From: Hippasteria phrygiana
Taxonomy: Eukaryota > Echinodermata > Asteroidea > Valvatida > Goniasteridae
Length of the DNA: 64,000 nt
Reading direction: 5' to 3'
Assembly: GCA_037893225.1 (NCBI GenBank)
Contig: JAZGUH010000227.1
Coordinates: 310,001 to 374,000, forward strand
How positions within the stretch are numbered: position 1 is the stretch's first letter; each line of letters opens with the position of its first letter. A program made the position numbers and the translations under genes. Shown one piece after another: positions 1 through 13,800 of this stretch. The notes beneath the pieces are model-generated. The model searched no databases and was not told the origin of the DNA. It was given only the letters and a program-made list of their open reading frames with translations.

Positions 1-37
1 GTACTCTGTCATTAAATGAAACAAGAAGATTCACTCA

Positions 38-182
38 AACTTACCAAGAACGTTTCTTTGTTTCATATCAAGCAACAGTGACAATTTTAAGCAGGTAGGT
101 ATGCTTTTCACTAGCCCGGAGCAGTTTTTACTAGACATTGTACGCCAGGCTAGTGCTAAGGTCGAGGCCTGGACTTACGTCA
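38..182. repeat. Dispersed repeat with CTAGCCCGG motifs, copy 1
   Basis: Shares long stretches with 3885-4012 and 30425-30575, including a CAAGCAA.AGTGACAATTTTAA block, a CACTAGCCCGG block, a TACGCC.GGCTAGT block and the end GAGGCCT. Three copies in one window, all in the same orientation, show a dispersed repeat. No coding potential and no clear terminal inverted repeats were seen, so the class is unknown. Confidence 0.6.
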
Positions 183-1729
183 TTCTGATGTAATTAACAG
201 AATGGGGTTTTGCATTTTTTTGTTCCCGGTAAAAGGACGTTAGCGTATACATGTAATACCAATGTAACAAAACATGCTACAAGTGCATTCACCTCTCCAC
301 TCCAAAGGGACATAAACGCGCTTAGAGCCTCTTATCGGAAATATTAATAAATTTCATCTGACAAATTTAACTTTTTACGATTCTCAACTTAGAAATTCCA
401 AAAAAAAAAACTTTAAAGTCAATCTTTTTTGGAAAGTGTAATTATGCGTCAAAGTGCGCTTACGTCCTTCTGCCGGGCACACGACGAAATACAAACAATA
501 ATATTTCGTGCGGTCTTTGTTCGTTCTGCACAGCTGCGTGGGGAAATGAGTTCGAGCGTGCGTTTTCCGAGTGGTATCGAGTTCGAGCGTGCGGCTTGCG
601 TGTGGCCGGCAAACCGCACGCAAAGTCATCGCACACGCAAGCACACGAAGCAATGCTGTACCTCAACTCAAATTCCAACATCACATGTGTAAAGCGTCAG
701 GTTCAGGATTGCAATCCCGGGAAGACTTCGTGTGAAGTCGGGAAGGGGAACTTCTAAATAATTCTTAGACAACGAACCAACAAAGACAGTCGCACCTCAA
801 AGTGTAGTTTGCGAAATCTCTTTAAACTTTATTTGCTTTTCCAGATCCCAAACGGCAACTCTCTTCTTCAACCGCCAAACGCCAACTCTCTTCTTCAACC
901 GCCAAACGCTAACTGACTAAATTCTTTTAAGAACAAGTAAAACTTTAACTGTTATTCAATTCCTTTTCATAATATTATTCTCGAATCACTTTAACGCATG
1001 CACGCACGCACACATCTTTAACGCACGCAAGCAACGCACGCATGTACGCAGCTGCTTACGTGCCATGCATAATTATAGTTACTTTACAACTCTCTAAATT
1101 ATGCACGCACGCCCGCATATGTATGTGCTGCTCTCACGTGTCATGCATAATTATAGTTACTTTTAACAACACTACACATGTATCGTACTTAACCTTCCAA
1201 ACAGTGGCGTATCAAAGTTTGGAGGGGGGGGGGGGGGGGGGGCAAAATCAGAAATTTTCCTGAAAAAGTTGCTCCAACTCTTTTTGTCTTAAAAAATGGT
1301 TTTGAAAACATGTGGGGGGGGGGGGGGGCTTGTGAAGTTGATTAAAACAAAACAAACAAAAACAATCGGCAAAATGTTGGGGGGGGGGGGGGGGGGGTTG
1401 CTCCCTGCCAGATATTTTGTTTCTACCAACCGACCCTCCTTTTATGCGAAAACATTATGAGAACCATAGAAATAAAAAGAGATGCCCTAAACTGAAGTTG
1501 AATCCAATTTTGTTGGGGAGAAGAAACATTTTATTTATTTATTTTTATCATTGAAAGTACTTTTGTGGCTATGCACGGTGCGGGAACTTCGTGAAAAAAT
1601 AATGAGTACATTGTATAGCTGAAAAAAAGTGCTTTAAAGGGTTAAATGCACCATTATCAAATATGCGGGATTATACCCCACACACAAATATCATCTGATC
1701 AAAATTTACTTTCCACCCCCAACTCCCAG
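183..1729. other. Intergenic or intronic stretch without a recognised gene
   Basis: No convincing coding sequence. It holds a short tandem duplication (about 27 bp, near 850-905), an imperfect tandem duplication of about 95 bp around 1030-1165 (both halves contain CATGCATAATTATAGTTACTTT), and three poly-G runs near 1219-1242, 1313-1328 and 1379-1398. The 3' part is presumably intron upstream of the exon at 1730. Confidence 0.5.
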
Positions 1730-1873
1730 TCTTGGACTGCACTGGACGGTCCCCAGCGATCTATGGTCGCCCACCATATGAGCCACCAGGAGGGGACACA
1801 GGAGAAATTTTATGTTGCATCACATGCCCCAGCAGCTGCAGCAGAATCCACCAACATCATTGAAGGACTATGG
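1730..1873 (+). CDS. Exon: C-terminal catalytic box of a tyrosine-recombinase-like domain
   Basis: 48 codons between a polypyrimidine/AG acceptor (CCCAACTCCCAG) and a GTGAGT donor. The translation includes MVAHHMSHQEGTQEKFYVAS, resembling the last helix of phage-integrase-fold proteins, where a His/Gly-His turn precedes the Tyr nucleophile. It ends with an Ala-rich run and EGLW. The preceding R-H-R catalytic residues are not in the window, so this is a partial domain. It could be a transposon-derived (Crypton-like) cellular gene or a remnant. Confidence 0.55.
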
Positions 1874-4800
1874 GTGAGTGAGTTTTCTAATTATAAGACT
1901 TCATGCGCAAATGTTGAGAACACAAACTCACTACATGTACATGTATATATACATTGTACATGTATGTCTGTAAAACCTTCATCAGTGCATATTTTAAATA
2001 AGTGGTAGTTTCATTCTGCTAAACCCCCTTTCTGCTTCGGCCGAACTTGCGGGTATGGTCAGAAGCAGATTTATGAAGGTGGCTATGTTGGGGAGTTCAT
2101 CCTTCACAGCAGGGAGGAATTCATTCCACTGTGCCTAAAAAAGTAAATCAAGCAACATATTGAACTTTATATGTTAACTATTTATTTCATGATAATATTT
2201 ATTTAAGTACTGTACGTTGTAATTGATTGAACAGTGAGTTACACAGTAATACATGACGTACCTTGTATACACTCTGTTCTTCATCAAATTCCACTCCACC
2301 TCCAAATCCTCCAAAGCAACATCTGCAGCTTATAAAGCTGGCTCAAAAAGTACTTGGACTTCTTCATCTCCAAAGTCTGTTTGAAAAAAGCAGGTAAGTT
2401 AATTTAAATGATTAAATTAATTTATTGGTGTATATATTTATATGAATAACAAATATGAATTTTTAATGAATGTAAAATACCACCTTGCATCTCATCTTTC
2501 TTTGCAGGCCAAAACTTGAAACTGGATATTCTGAGAGCTTGAAGTGTACCAGTCTTCATATCAGAAAATCTTCCATTGAGTGAGGCCTGCAGACCTTGAA
2601 GCACTTGCACAACTGAGTTGTTGATGTTGCCTGCATCACCTAGTGGCTCTCCTTTAAATTATGTTGCATGTTCTAGGGATTTGAGCCTAGGCGTCGTCCT
2701 CCTTTAGAAATGAGATGAAACAATAAGTTCCATAATATTTACACAAAATTAACTGGAATCCTTCAATAAAATATTTCTTGTATTTTCTTAATTTTTGTAT
2801 TATTACTTTTACTTAATTGATAACTTTGTTGCTTACTTCGTTTCATATTTGGACAGTACAAACTGTGCAGACTCAATCGATGCCGCAACATCAGTCATGG
2901 TTGAGTTAGTAAGTTGTGCTGCAAAGGAGACCTTGGACAGGATATGGATTGTATCCAGCATGAAGTGGGCAAATTGTACAAGGTCTTTTCTGTGTAGCTG
3001 CCTCCGGAAGTTCTTGGCCTTTGCTTGAGCCTCACCAGTGACCCCCTGCTGCAACTCTAACTGTGAATAAATAAGAAATTCGAAAGATTAACAGTAACTA
3101 ATTTAAAATTTATAAAACTGCTGCAAACTGCTTTTGGATTAGATAATTGACCTGAAAAAATAAGACGGTCTGAGTTGCGGTCTTAACCAGCTCTTCAGAG
3201 GCATAATTAATTTACCTAATTTTTGTTAAGATCGAAATATTAGGCCCTCTTAATTTGATTTTTAAATTAAATTAAAAAGTACAAAATAATCACTTATTAA
3301 ATAGCATTGTTATACCTGATGAAGGTGACAAAGCAGTGGTGTGTAGCCATTGATCAATTGCTTCAATGCTCGTTCCACATGTGGCAACCATCTTGTGCCT
3401 CCAACACGTGTTGGAATGACAGCTGTCTGATTCATGGCCTTGGCAGCATCTTTAAGTCCACTTCGATTTTTTTTTGCTGTTCTTATAGAATAAGTACAGA
3501 TTCAGAAATAGGCTACTAAGTGATTTGTACAGCAGCACTTTGCTCACAGCATCTTTAAAGGCAAGTTCTACTCTATGGGCTGTGCAATAAACTGCCTGGA
3601 GTACAGGGAACTTGAGAAGTTTAGCCACTCCATTGATAAACGATGTGAACGAGAATAGTGTGCACATGTGCGGTACCGTACCTCGCCGTGAGCGCTCTAC
3701 TGTGCTATGATTACTACAACCCACCAATCTACTCTGTTCGTGGCACCAGCGCGCGCGGTCGATTATCGCTTGAGTATATCGCGCAAGTATCACGTTGGAA
3801 AAACCCAAATAAAAACACATTCACAATGACTCAGTTTTTGGCGATCCTGTATTTATTATTACCGAAAGCATTATTTTGATCTAAATTTTAACAGGTAGGT
3901 TACTGAATTTTTCACTAGCCCACCGGGCAACCAAGAAACCATGTTTAGGTAGCCCGGAGCGTTTTTCACTGGAATTTGTACGCCGGGCTAGTACTATTTC
4001 GAGGCCTGCTCGTACACGCAAAACTTGAGAAGACCCCTTGCTAATTTTTTTAAACAATTAAATAGACTTTCCTAATTGCTATATTTGCTTTACTATTGAA
4101 CAGAGAACCCCTCAAGAATGCCACGGAAGGTCCACATCTAACCTAGTAAGTTTGATGCATTCTACCAGTATACAATTACACAATGTAAATGTACTTTTCT
4201 ACTAACTTTATGTACTTTCCAGGTGAGAACAATGTGGTATTTAAACAAAACTTGTAGTCCGTGGGACGAGAGGTCAAAATCGCTTGAGTTTTTAAGATAC
4301 ATGATCTACACGTACCTCTTGGAATTTCATGAGTCTCGTGATGCCCTTCTTCGTTTAACCATGGTTTAGCATTACAATGACCATGACTTGCAGCGATGTT
4401 AAACTAAGAATTCTTACTTTACGACGACCCGATTGGCCCAGTAAAAAATAACAATGTCGTGGTTAGATTTAACAATGCAACGATGATATTTAACAATGCA
4501 ATGATGGCATTTAACAATTTGAAAATTTCAAAGCCCGTCCACAATGGACTTAATTTGGTTGAATTGGTAAGAGTCTTTATTAGTTTAACCAAGAATGTTC
4601 AATGCAGACATGCAGCTAGAATGTGAACAAACATTTATTGTTTCTACACTTTTGTTCTCTTTCCTTCATAAATATTTAACAGAGAACCCCTGAAGAATGC
4701 CCCAGAACTTCCACATCCAACCTTGTAGTAAGTTTATACAATTAAATGTACTTTTCTAATACATGTTAGTACTTTTCTACTGTCCAGTTGTTTCGAAACA

Positions 4801-7800
4801 AAAACATTCTACGGTATAAATTCTGCCCAAGTATCAACAAAAGAAATAGCACTCTCAAATTGGTAAAAGTACTTATAAAAAAAAACCTAAAAAGAAAGAT
4901 TTCATTCCTAAATTATCAGTAGAGGTAAAGCAAATCTATGAACTTTTACATGTAGTCTTCACAAATGATAATGTAGGGGTAATTAAAAAATTGGCAGCAA
5001 AGTTGATTTTGTACAGCAGTTTCGTTTATTAAGTCATTGAAGGTGATCAGACACCTCAAAAACAAAGCCAAACAAGACAGCTGATTAGCTACAAATTCAC
5101 AAGTTTAATTACAAGACGAATGGAGTAAAATTAGAGATGGTTGTTATACTTCTAATCATGAAAGTTAATCTTCAGTTTGTGTAGACCAAACACCGCAAAT
5201 GCGGTGTTGTTTTTTAGACTATTGTTTTTAAATACACTTTTGTACTCTTTGCTTCATAATAAGTTTAATTACATTTTAATAGAGAATCCCTGAAGAATGC
5301 CCTGGAACTTCCACGTACAAACACGTAAGTTTACCAGTATACAATTACATGCGCTTTTTTACTTACATGTATGTGACAGCCCTTTCCAAAACCAGGCAGT
5401 TCCAGCATTTAACAGAATGGCATTACATTTTTAAAATGTTCAAAAGTGGTTACGTGTTTTCAACATAATTCCCATCTCTAGACCATGGTGAGGGCTCATT
5501 TTAAAGCTCTTGAACTTTCAATGATCAGCCAAAATACCAAATTTTGATTTTGGGAAAGAGCCTGGTTTTGACAGAAAATCACATATGGGTCATTCCACCA
5601 GGTTGGGACACAGTGTGTGACATTTATCCATATCTTTAAAAGTGCTATTACACTTTATTCAGTTTTTTTATGTACATGTAACATCAGTCTTTGGGTGGGA
5701 AATATTTTTGAAAGTTTTAAATCATGTAAATTATATTTTACCAAAAATATGATTAAAAATATAATTCAGTTTGACATAACCAGTTTGACGTAACAGGACA
5801 CGTCCATATTTCCATTTTTGTGTTTTTTCAACACTTTATATATAATTATTGGAAATTCACCATGTGTACTAATTAAAAGATATACTATGCAACACAAGAA
5901 CACTTTCGTTATGGTAGTCAGTGTCCAAATATAGCAGAGACAGCAAACACAGACGTGAGAATAGACGTAACATGGACACTGTGTCCACTATTACATGTAC
6001 GTCCACACATGCATGTTTTTTTTTTTTCTTGGTGTTTTTGAGCTATTTGGACACTGGCAACCATAACAAAAAAGTGTTTTCTGGTAGCATTGAGTGTCTT
6101 TTAGTTAGTACATATAATAAGTTGCATAATTATTTATTTCATGACGAAAAATTAATGCAGTCTGGACATAACATTTAGTACTAACATGGTGCGACATGAA
6201 AATGCACATTTCCATTTTGTAACATTTTCAACATTTATATAAATAATTATGCAAACTCACTCCGTATACTAATTACAAAACATAAACTGCAACACAAAAA
6301 CAATTGTTATGATATTCAATATCCAAATGCAGCACAACAGCAGGAATATATGTATAGTCATGGTGTCCATGTTACGTCTGCACCGATTCTTAAAATTCTT
6401 GCTATTTCTGCTACATTGTATATTTGGACATTGACTGCCGTAAAAGGGTGTTTCATTGTTGCATAGTGTGTCTTTTAATTATTGTACATAATAAATGTTC
6501 CATATTTATTTATTAAAGTGTTAAAAAACCACAACAATTTTAATGTTGGTCACAGTGTCCATGTTACATCTATTTTACATTAAAAGAACCACACTTTTTA
6601 TCATATTTTTGTAAAAATATAACTTACATGATTGAAACTTTCTCAAATAATCTCACACCCAAAGACGGATGTCACATGAAATAATTGAATTAAATGTAAT
6701 GATGGTTTTAATGATATGGTCATATACACACTGTGTCCCAATCTGGTGGAATGACCCATGTACTTTATTTGATTCAGTTGGAACGTAACAAAAATTTAAT
6801 CTACATGTAGATAATGCAAATAAAGTTTTTCCAACTTCATACGCGGTTATTACCCCATGCGACAAGAAAGCCATAATGAATTCAAACTTCGAGAAGGTAA
6901 TGGTTTTGTTTACGTATGGCCAGAGCAGTTTTATTGCCAGAACAATTTAGGTTTCCGATCGTTGAGATTCGCGAAACCTGTAACTTGACATACAGTAGCT
7001 CATAACATAACCCAACTTGGTTCCCGATCGTTGCATAACAGAAATTCTCTGTCAGCAATGCTGATGCATTATCTCTTAAATGGACACTGTCTTCCATAAA
7101 TATGCTCCATGACACCGCCCTACGAATACCGCATTCAATTAGCGATCCAGCAGTTAATGCTCGCTGGGCACATTCTGGTGGTTTGCGCAAGCGTAGACCA
7201 CCCAGACCACACGCGGTAAGATAGAAGACCAAAACATTATGGTTTGGGGTAACAGACTACGTGTCACTGTCAAGGCAGATTTTGCAACTTCCATAATTGC
7301 CTTTTTAGGGAAATTCCCCAGATCATTTGAACCAATGTGAAATATGATATAGTCAGGGTTGTGTTGTTCCAACTCCCAGCACCAGTGAAGAAAATAGTTA
7401 AAATGCGACAGGGGGAGGCCTAGTCCCCACCTTGAGGTTTTGACTTTATACCATACAAGACCTTGTGTCAATCAACAGTAGCCCAAATGGGTGCCAGAAA
7501 GGAGCGCCTGTTCCAGCCCTGCCAAACGACCTTCTCATGGTAATAAATTCTTTGAAGCAGCATGGGCCTCAAATGAATTATTATATTCATTATTATATTG
7601 AAAATGTATTCAAATTTACCTAGTCAGTTTCCCTTGTGGATTGTGTGACGTATTATAAATTAAAAAGTCGTATCCTCATTGAGTGATCTCCACAATGTCG
7701 CTTCCCAGGTTGTATCGTAAAATTGGGTGTGATCCCTGGCTACACGGCATTCTGGGTTTATGACTTCTGACTAGCGCCCACTCGAACAAAGATACTGACA

Positions 7801-10800
7801 ATTTGGGAGACCGCCAACATGGGGCGGGATGGCTCGGTTGGTAGAGCGCCGGTGCGGTAGCCCGGAGGTCGCAGGTTCGAGTCCCGCTCGTGCCAGTTTC
7901 TTTGTTCACATTGAAAATGTATTCAAATTTACCTAGTCAGTTTCCCTTGTGGATTGTGTGACGTATTATAAATTAAAAAGTCGTATCCTCATTGAGTGAT
8001 CTCCACAATGTCGCTTCCCAGGTTGCCCAGCAAACATTTCACAATTGGCCCAATGCTGGCCCAGTATCGGCTGGTGAATTGGCCCAATGCTGGCTGCCAG
8101 TAACGGGCCAGTACAGTTTTGCACATTGGCGTTATATTGGCCCAGTACCGTGTGCCTTAATTGGCCCAATACCGAACCGTAACGGCCCAGTACAGGCCCA
8201 ATGGTTATCTGCCTGTACTGGGCCAATACCGTTATGCCAAAATTGGCCCAGTAAACGAACCGTAATGGCCCAGTACAGGCCCAATGGTTATCTGCCTGTA
8301 CTGGGCCAATACCGTTATGCCAATATTGGCCCAGTAAACGAACCGTAACGGCCCAGTACAGGCCCAATGGTTATCTGCCTGTACTGGACCAATACCGTTA
8401 TGCCAATATTGGCCCAGTAAACGAACCATAATGGCCCAGTACTGGGCCAGTATAAAACTGCCACTATTAATGGGGCCCCTCCTGGCAACGCTAGTATTAT
8501 GTAATTTTTTTTTGGGGGGGGGGGGGGGGGGGTTCGGGGCTGGGCTTATATATATCTACGTTGGGGGGGGGGGGGGGGGGGCGGCACGAAAGGACAATCG
8601 AGTGCCTACAAGTATTACATGTATTTAATAGCCACATGTATTTTGATGTACCCACACAAGGACTTCAAGTGGGAAAACCATCCACACAATTACAGAGGTT
8701 GACAAACACAACCAACATGCATGTAAAAAACTCAAACAGCAAGTAAAGTTTGTAAATAATTAACTATTTTATTAAAAAATAGAGCAACATTATACATGTA
8801 CTCCTACACTTAAAAGTAAACTAAGTGCTCCTAACCTTTTCAAACCCATTTCAATATTTAGAGGAACAAATTAGTAATTCGCTCAGAAAATTTCGTATTT
8901 TTATCACAATTTAAACGAACTAAAAATCTGTTGTTTTTCCCCACAGCTTACACATCGTTGACACGGCAATGGTTCTCAATACATAGAAGAATGAAATCCA
9001 GCATACTGACATGAAGCTCCTAAAAAAACAATATATGGGAAAAGCGTTATCTCTTCTGTTAAAGCTCAAGTTGCATCTTTTTGGTTGGCATAATGAGCCA
9101 GTACATGCGTAGTATAATAGCATAATATGAATGGCAAAACATTGTGGTGGTTAGATTTTATGAAGAAAAATCCACGAAAAACTGGCAGACATTTGATTTG
9201 TATGGCATTACTGAAGAAAAGTGCACTGTTTACTAAAATATATACATGTTTCAGGTTGGAAGGTGAGGTCATTTTGGAATAATAGAAACAATTTAAGGAA
9301 CAATATCATGGGAATTCCCAAAGGAAAAAGAAATAATCCCCAAGATTGAGTATCGGGTTGTCCAGCAAGTCCTGCCAATAGTGAGAATGAAATACTTGCA
9401 TGGATCTCCTCAGAAAAATATTGGAAAAGGGTTAGATCTTATGTTAAAGCTAAAGTTGCATCTATTCAGTTGGGATGAGCTAGCACACGCATTGAATAGC
9501 ATAATATGGATGAAAAAACATTGGGGTCGGATTTTACAAAATCCGTATTAACAAAATTCAGGGATGAGATTTGGGGAAAATGAAATATCCACGAAACATT
9601 TGGAGACGTTTGATTTGAATGGCATTAATGAAAAATGCATCTGTGCACTCTTTGCCAGAAATTTAAAAAACTTCCAAAAAATCTTGAGAATTCTTACAAA
9701 AAATACCGAAATCGGGCAAAGTCCGGAGAAATCTCACCCCTGAAAAATATATACGGGAAAAAATCTAAAGATCTGTACTGAATAATTACAGACATATTTT
9801 GTCCAAATTTTAATTGCCATTCTCTTGGTGTTGCTTGGCCATCTCTCTGCTTTTCCTTCCTCCGTTGCGATCTCCAGCATTCCGCAGCCACACCATAACC
9901 TCATTTTTAACATCAGCAGCTGTCCCCGACAGCGATGGAATCCTATTAATTGCATCTGAAATTGCAATTGCACAAACAAAGAGAAAGTAAATTACAATAA
10001 CACAAGACTCAACTGGCACTATTCCATAATCACTACGGTGAACAAGTGATTATGGAATAAGGAAAATATATTTCTGTGTTCCCACTAGACACCTTTTCAC
10101 ACGATGCAAAGAAACTCGCAACAATTGAGAGATTATCTCAATAATTGAGAAATGTCACAAAGGCCCAGCGTGTGGAAGGAGAGATTTTGGAGGCCAAGAC
10201 CTACGACAATATCCCCGCTAGCAGAAGATTTTGTCGTGGACATCGCGTGAATATGGTGGACCAAAAGACCCATTTGATTATTAGAGGGAATATTTTGCAG
10301 GAGGGCGGTGATCGAGACTGAGGATATTTTTTTAGATCCTCTTGAGCTGGATGTTTCACTTGTTGCCATGCATGCTGGGATTACAACATTTTGCACGCTG
10401 AGCAAATAATGAGCCGCTATATTTTACAAAACGTAGTCTACATAAAACCAAAAAATGACAGACTTTTCTATGATTGGTCATTGTTGCAATTTTCAGAAAT
10501 GGGCGGATTTGGGGGTTAGATTTTTATAGGCCTAGGCCCTAATGTTACAGGTAGAGTGACCAAGGTAATTCAATTATTTGTTTTTTTCCCTAAAACCTGA
10601 AAACTGTCAATTGCAACTCAAAAAAAAAGGCAAAAGGCAGAAATAAAGACAATTCAAGAACATGTACCAATAACGAATTTTTTTAACAGTAGGCTAGGCT
10701 GCAATGACAATTTATTTTTTAAACAATTTTTCAGAAACTATTTTGTGCCTCCAATTGGAAAATTAAGTCTAGGCATTGGCCTGTTATGGCATGCAGTGTG

Positions 10801-13800
10801 CATTAATACGTACGAGCCCCACCAAATTCACGAAGAAATAGAAGCGTACTGAAATGCACTCTTATCAGCTGAAATGATTTACAAGTATAAAAACTCACCA
10901 GTGTATACAATACGTACTTTGGCCTTCCACTCCAGCTACTTGGCAAGTAAAATGCAGCTTAAAAAATCGAGAAAACGTGACCGCTAACTGCACACTGTCT
11001 CCGGTTGCGTGTTGTAAATGTTGCACACGTGTTAAAATGGCGACGAGTCGATAGCATGCGCGCGCAAACGAACACGCATGCGGTTTCCCACAATGCTTTG
11101 CGTGCTATCCCACAAGTCTGTGCGCGCGATGTCGTACCGTGCGCCGGAATCGGTCCACTGTCGGCCCAATTATGACTGCGGAGATGTTGGCATGGTAGCG
11201 GCTGCCAGAATAAAGCCAGCATTGGCTGACTTAAGGCCGTGTACCGTCAGCCGTAAACGGTACTGCCGTTACCAGCCAGTACACTGCCAATATTGGGCCA
11301 ATGGTGTGATGTTTGCTGGGTGTATCGTAAAATTGGGTGTGATCCCTGGCTACACGGCATTCTGGGTTTATGACTTCTGACTAGCGCCCACTCGAACAAA
11401 GATACTGACAATTTGGGAGACCGCCAACATGGGGCGGGATGGCTCGGTTGGTAGAGCGCCGGTGCGGTAGCCCGGAGGTCGCAGGTTCGAGTCCCGCTCG
11501 TGCCAGTTTCTTTGTTCACATTGAAAATGAATTATTATATTGTTTGCCTTATTAATTTGTCAACAGAGAATCCATGAATACCTGGGACCTTCTACATCCA
11601 CCACCTCGGTAAGTTTGATGCAATCTAGTACAAGCATGACCAGCATGAAATAAGTTATTAGGCATAGAAACAGGGAGGGGATAGGCATGCAGTTTCAATC
11701 CTCAGATTTTTTCAAACAGTTCTAATTTAAATTGATAGTTTTTCATAAACGGTTCAGTTCATTCATGCAAAAAGAATGCATGTGGATAAATATGGCAATC
11801 ACAAACGAGCCAAAAACATGTTGTCATTCTTCCAGCAATTTATAAATGTTCACTGCACATGAGTAAAATTGTTACTTGGTAGGGCAGTGACTTTCTGTAG
11901 CATCTGAACCCATATTTTGAAAGCACTATCTATTCCCGCCAATTACAGTAGTCTTTAAAGAAGAATTAATTGACATTCACAAGTCGAAAAATAAATGGGA
12001 TTTCTCTTGGCCTTTTTGCCTCTCAAAATCAAACAAGTTGCATCACTCAGGCCTCAAATTTAAGATTTTCTAGGGCACGGCTATTTTGCCTTTGATAATG
12101 AAAAATGTCCAAAGCAAAGGGCAACAAGGCCAATGGCATTTTCTTTAAAGGACACGAAGGCCAGTCATTATTACTTCTATTAGAAATATTCTGTAAAGCC
12201 CTGTAAAACTCTACAAGCTCTGTAAAACTCCACAGATACATGTACATGTACAGTCACATAAATGTTTGTCGCTTTAACCTGCACCCCCTAGGCCCTTATT
12301 GCTAGGAACCATCCTCAATCCTCCAAAATCCTCCAAAACCACCATGAGGAATGAGGAGGGTTAGGGGTTGATCGATATTTTTGTGGCATTTTTACAAACT
12401 TGATAGTTCAGGTTATTATAAACAACACACAATACATCGGTCATACAATGAATGATGCCATGCGCCGCACGTACACAACTGGCCCGCATGCACCGTTGCC
12501 GAGCTGTGCCGGCTGCGCTAACTACGGCCGGCCCTGTCGGCGGCGCGGGTGGGTGCGGGTGGGTACGCGTGGGCCGGCAACTTGAACGAGGGCACTATAC
12601 GGCCAGGTGGGAAAAGGGCACGGCAAGACTGCGATTTTGCAAAGGGCACCACGGCAAACTTAGGCATAATTTAACAGGCGGGTCAAACAAATAATCGCGC
12701 TTGTGCACTGGAGCAAACTCATGTTTTAGTAATAGCTTAACAGTCAGTTAACGTTCTGAGCAGAGTGATTCTGGACTGACTGGCAAACAGGATTGAGAAA
12801 TCTTCTGTGATCTGGAATATCAGACGTTATCTCTGCCGACATCAGTCCCAGATGTTCAGCATGATGTAACTGATCAACGGCCAGGGCTTTCATTGGCACG
12901 ACAATAACCAGCGCTTTCTCTTGTTTCCATTCGGTTACTTCGTTTCGTTGAAACATAGCTTTGGTTCAGGAAATGGAGCAGCTTGAAAAATTACACTCTT
13001 GCCAAATCAAGTTGGTAAATTAAGAAACAAGTCATGGCCACGTACAAATTGATGAGTGACACTGATCTGATGACTTTAGCTTTCCAAAGCCTAGTTTTTT
13101 GCTGTAAAATCCATCGCTTTTTTCACGCAATCAGAATTGTTTTCCAACAAACTACGAATGGCTTGGTACCAGGAAGGAAGGCTGCACGTACACACGTACG
13201 GATACCCCTAGAACTTAAAGAGCAACTAAAACTTTTCTGATTATACTATTTTAACTGATGGATATTGTATCAGGTCCAGTAAGGCCCATAAAAATGATGC
13301 AGGTTGACTAGTTTTTTTAATGCTGTAATGCATGTGCTAAGCATGCTATGGAGGGACGTAAATGGTTCCACTACACATGCAGTGTCTAAAGTGTTACCAT
13401 CGCGCGAAACAGTCACACTGAAATAAACTTTCACAAGTTGTCAAAATTGAACATTTTAGCGGGCTGGATGGTTGGCTGGGCAGCAATTCCATTCAATGCG
13501 GCCAGCAAATATGATGCGGACGGGTATGATAAACTATTAATTTTATGGGGCTTATACATGTACATGTATGCAAATATCATCATGTACATTTAAAAAAATT
13601 GAAACAAAAAAAATTAATTATTTTAACAGAGAATCCATGAAGAATACAGAGAAGGTTCGACATCCACCATGTCTACCAGGGTAAGTGATGACAAAATATT
13701 AGTTGTTATTTGAATTATTTTCAAACTTTCCTAAATAACATGCAAGTTATTATTATTGACCAAATAAACAATATTGTTTGTGGGAAAAAAACCTGATTAA

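Noticed and set aside
7822..7895. Functional tRNA gene
   Set aside because: A and B boxes are good, but the unit is embedded in a longer repeat with a second near-identical copy at 11432-11505 that results from a local duplication. A tRNA-derived SINE explains it better.
7992..8367. Two overlapping reading frames rich in GPV/IGP on opposite strands
   Set aside because: Both are translations of the GGCCCAGTA repeat array.
8184..8432. CRISPR-like or satellite array
   Set aside because: Only three 83-bp units with no spacer structure, located at the end of a transposon; this is a subterminal repeat region.
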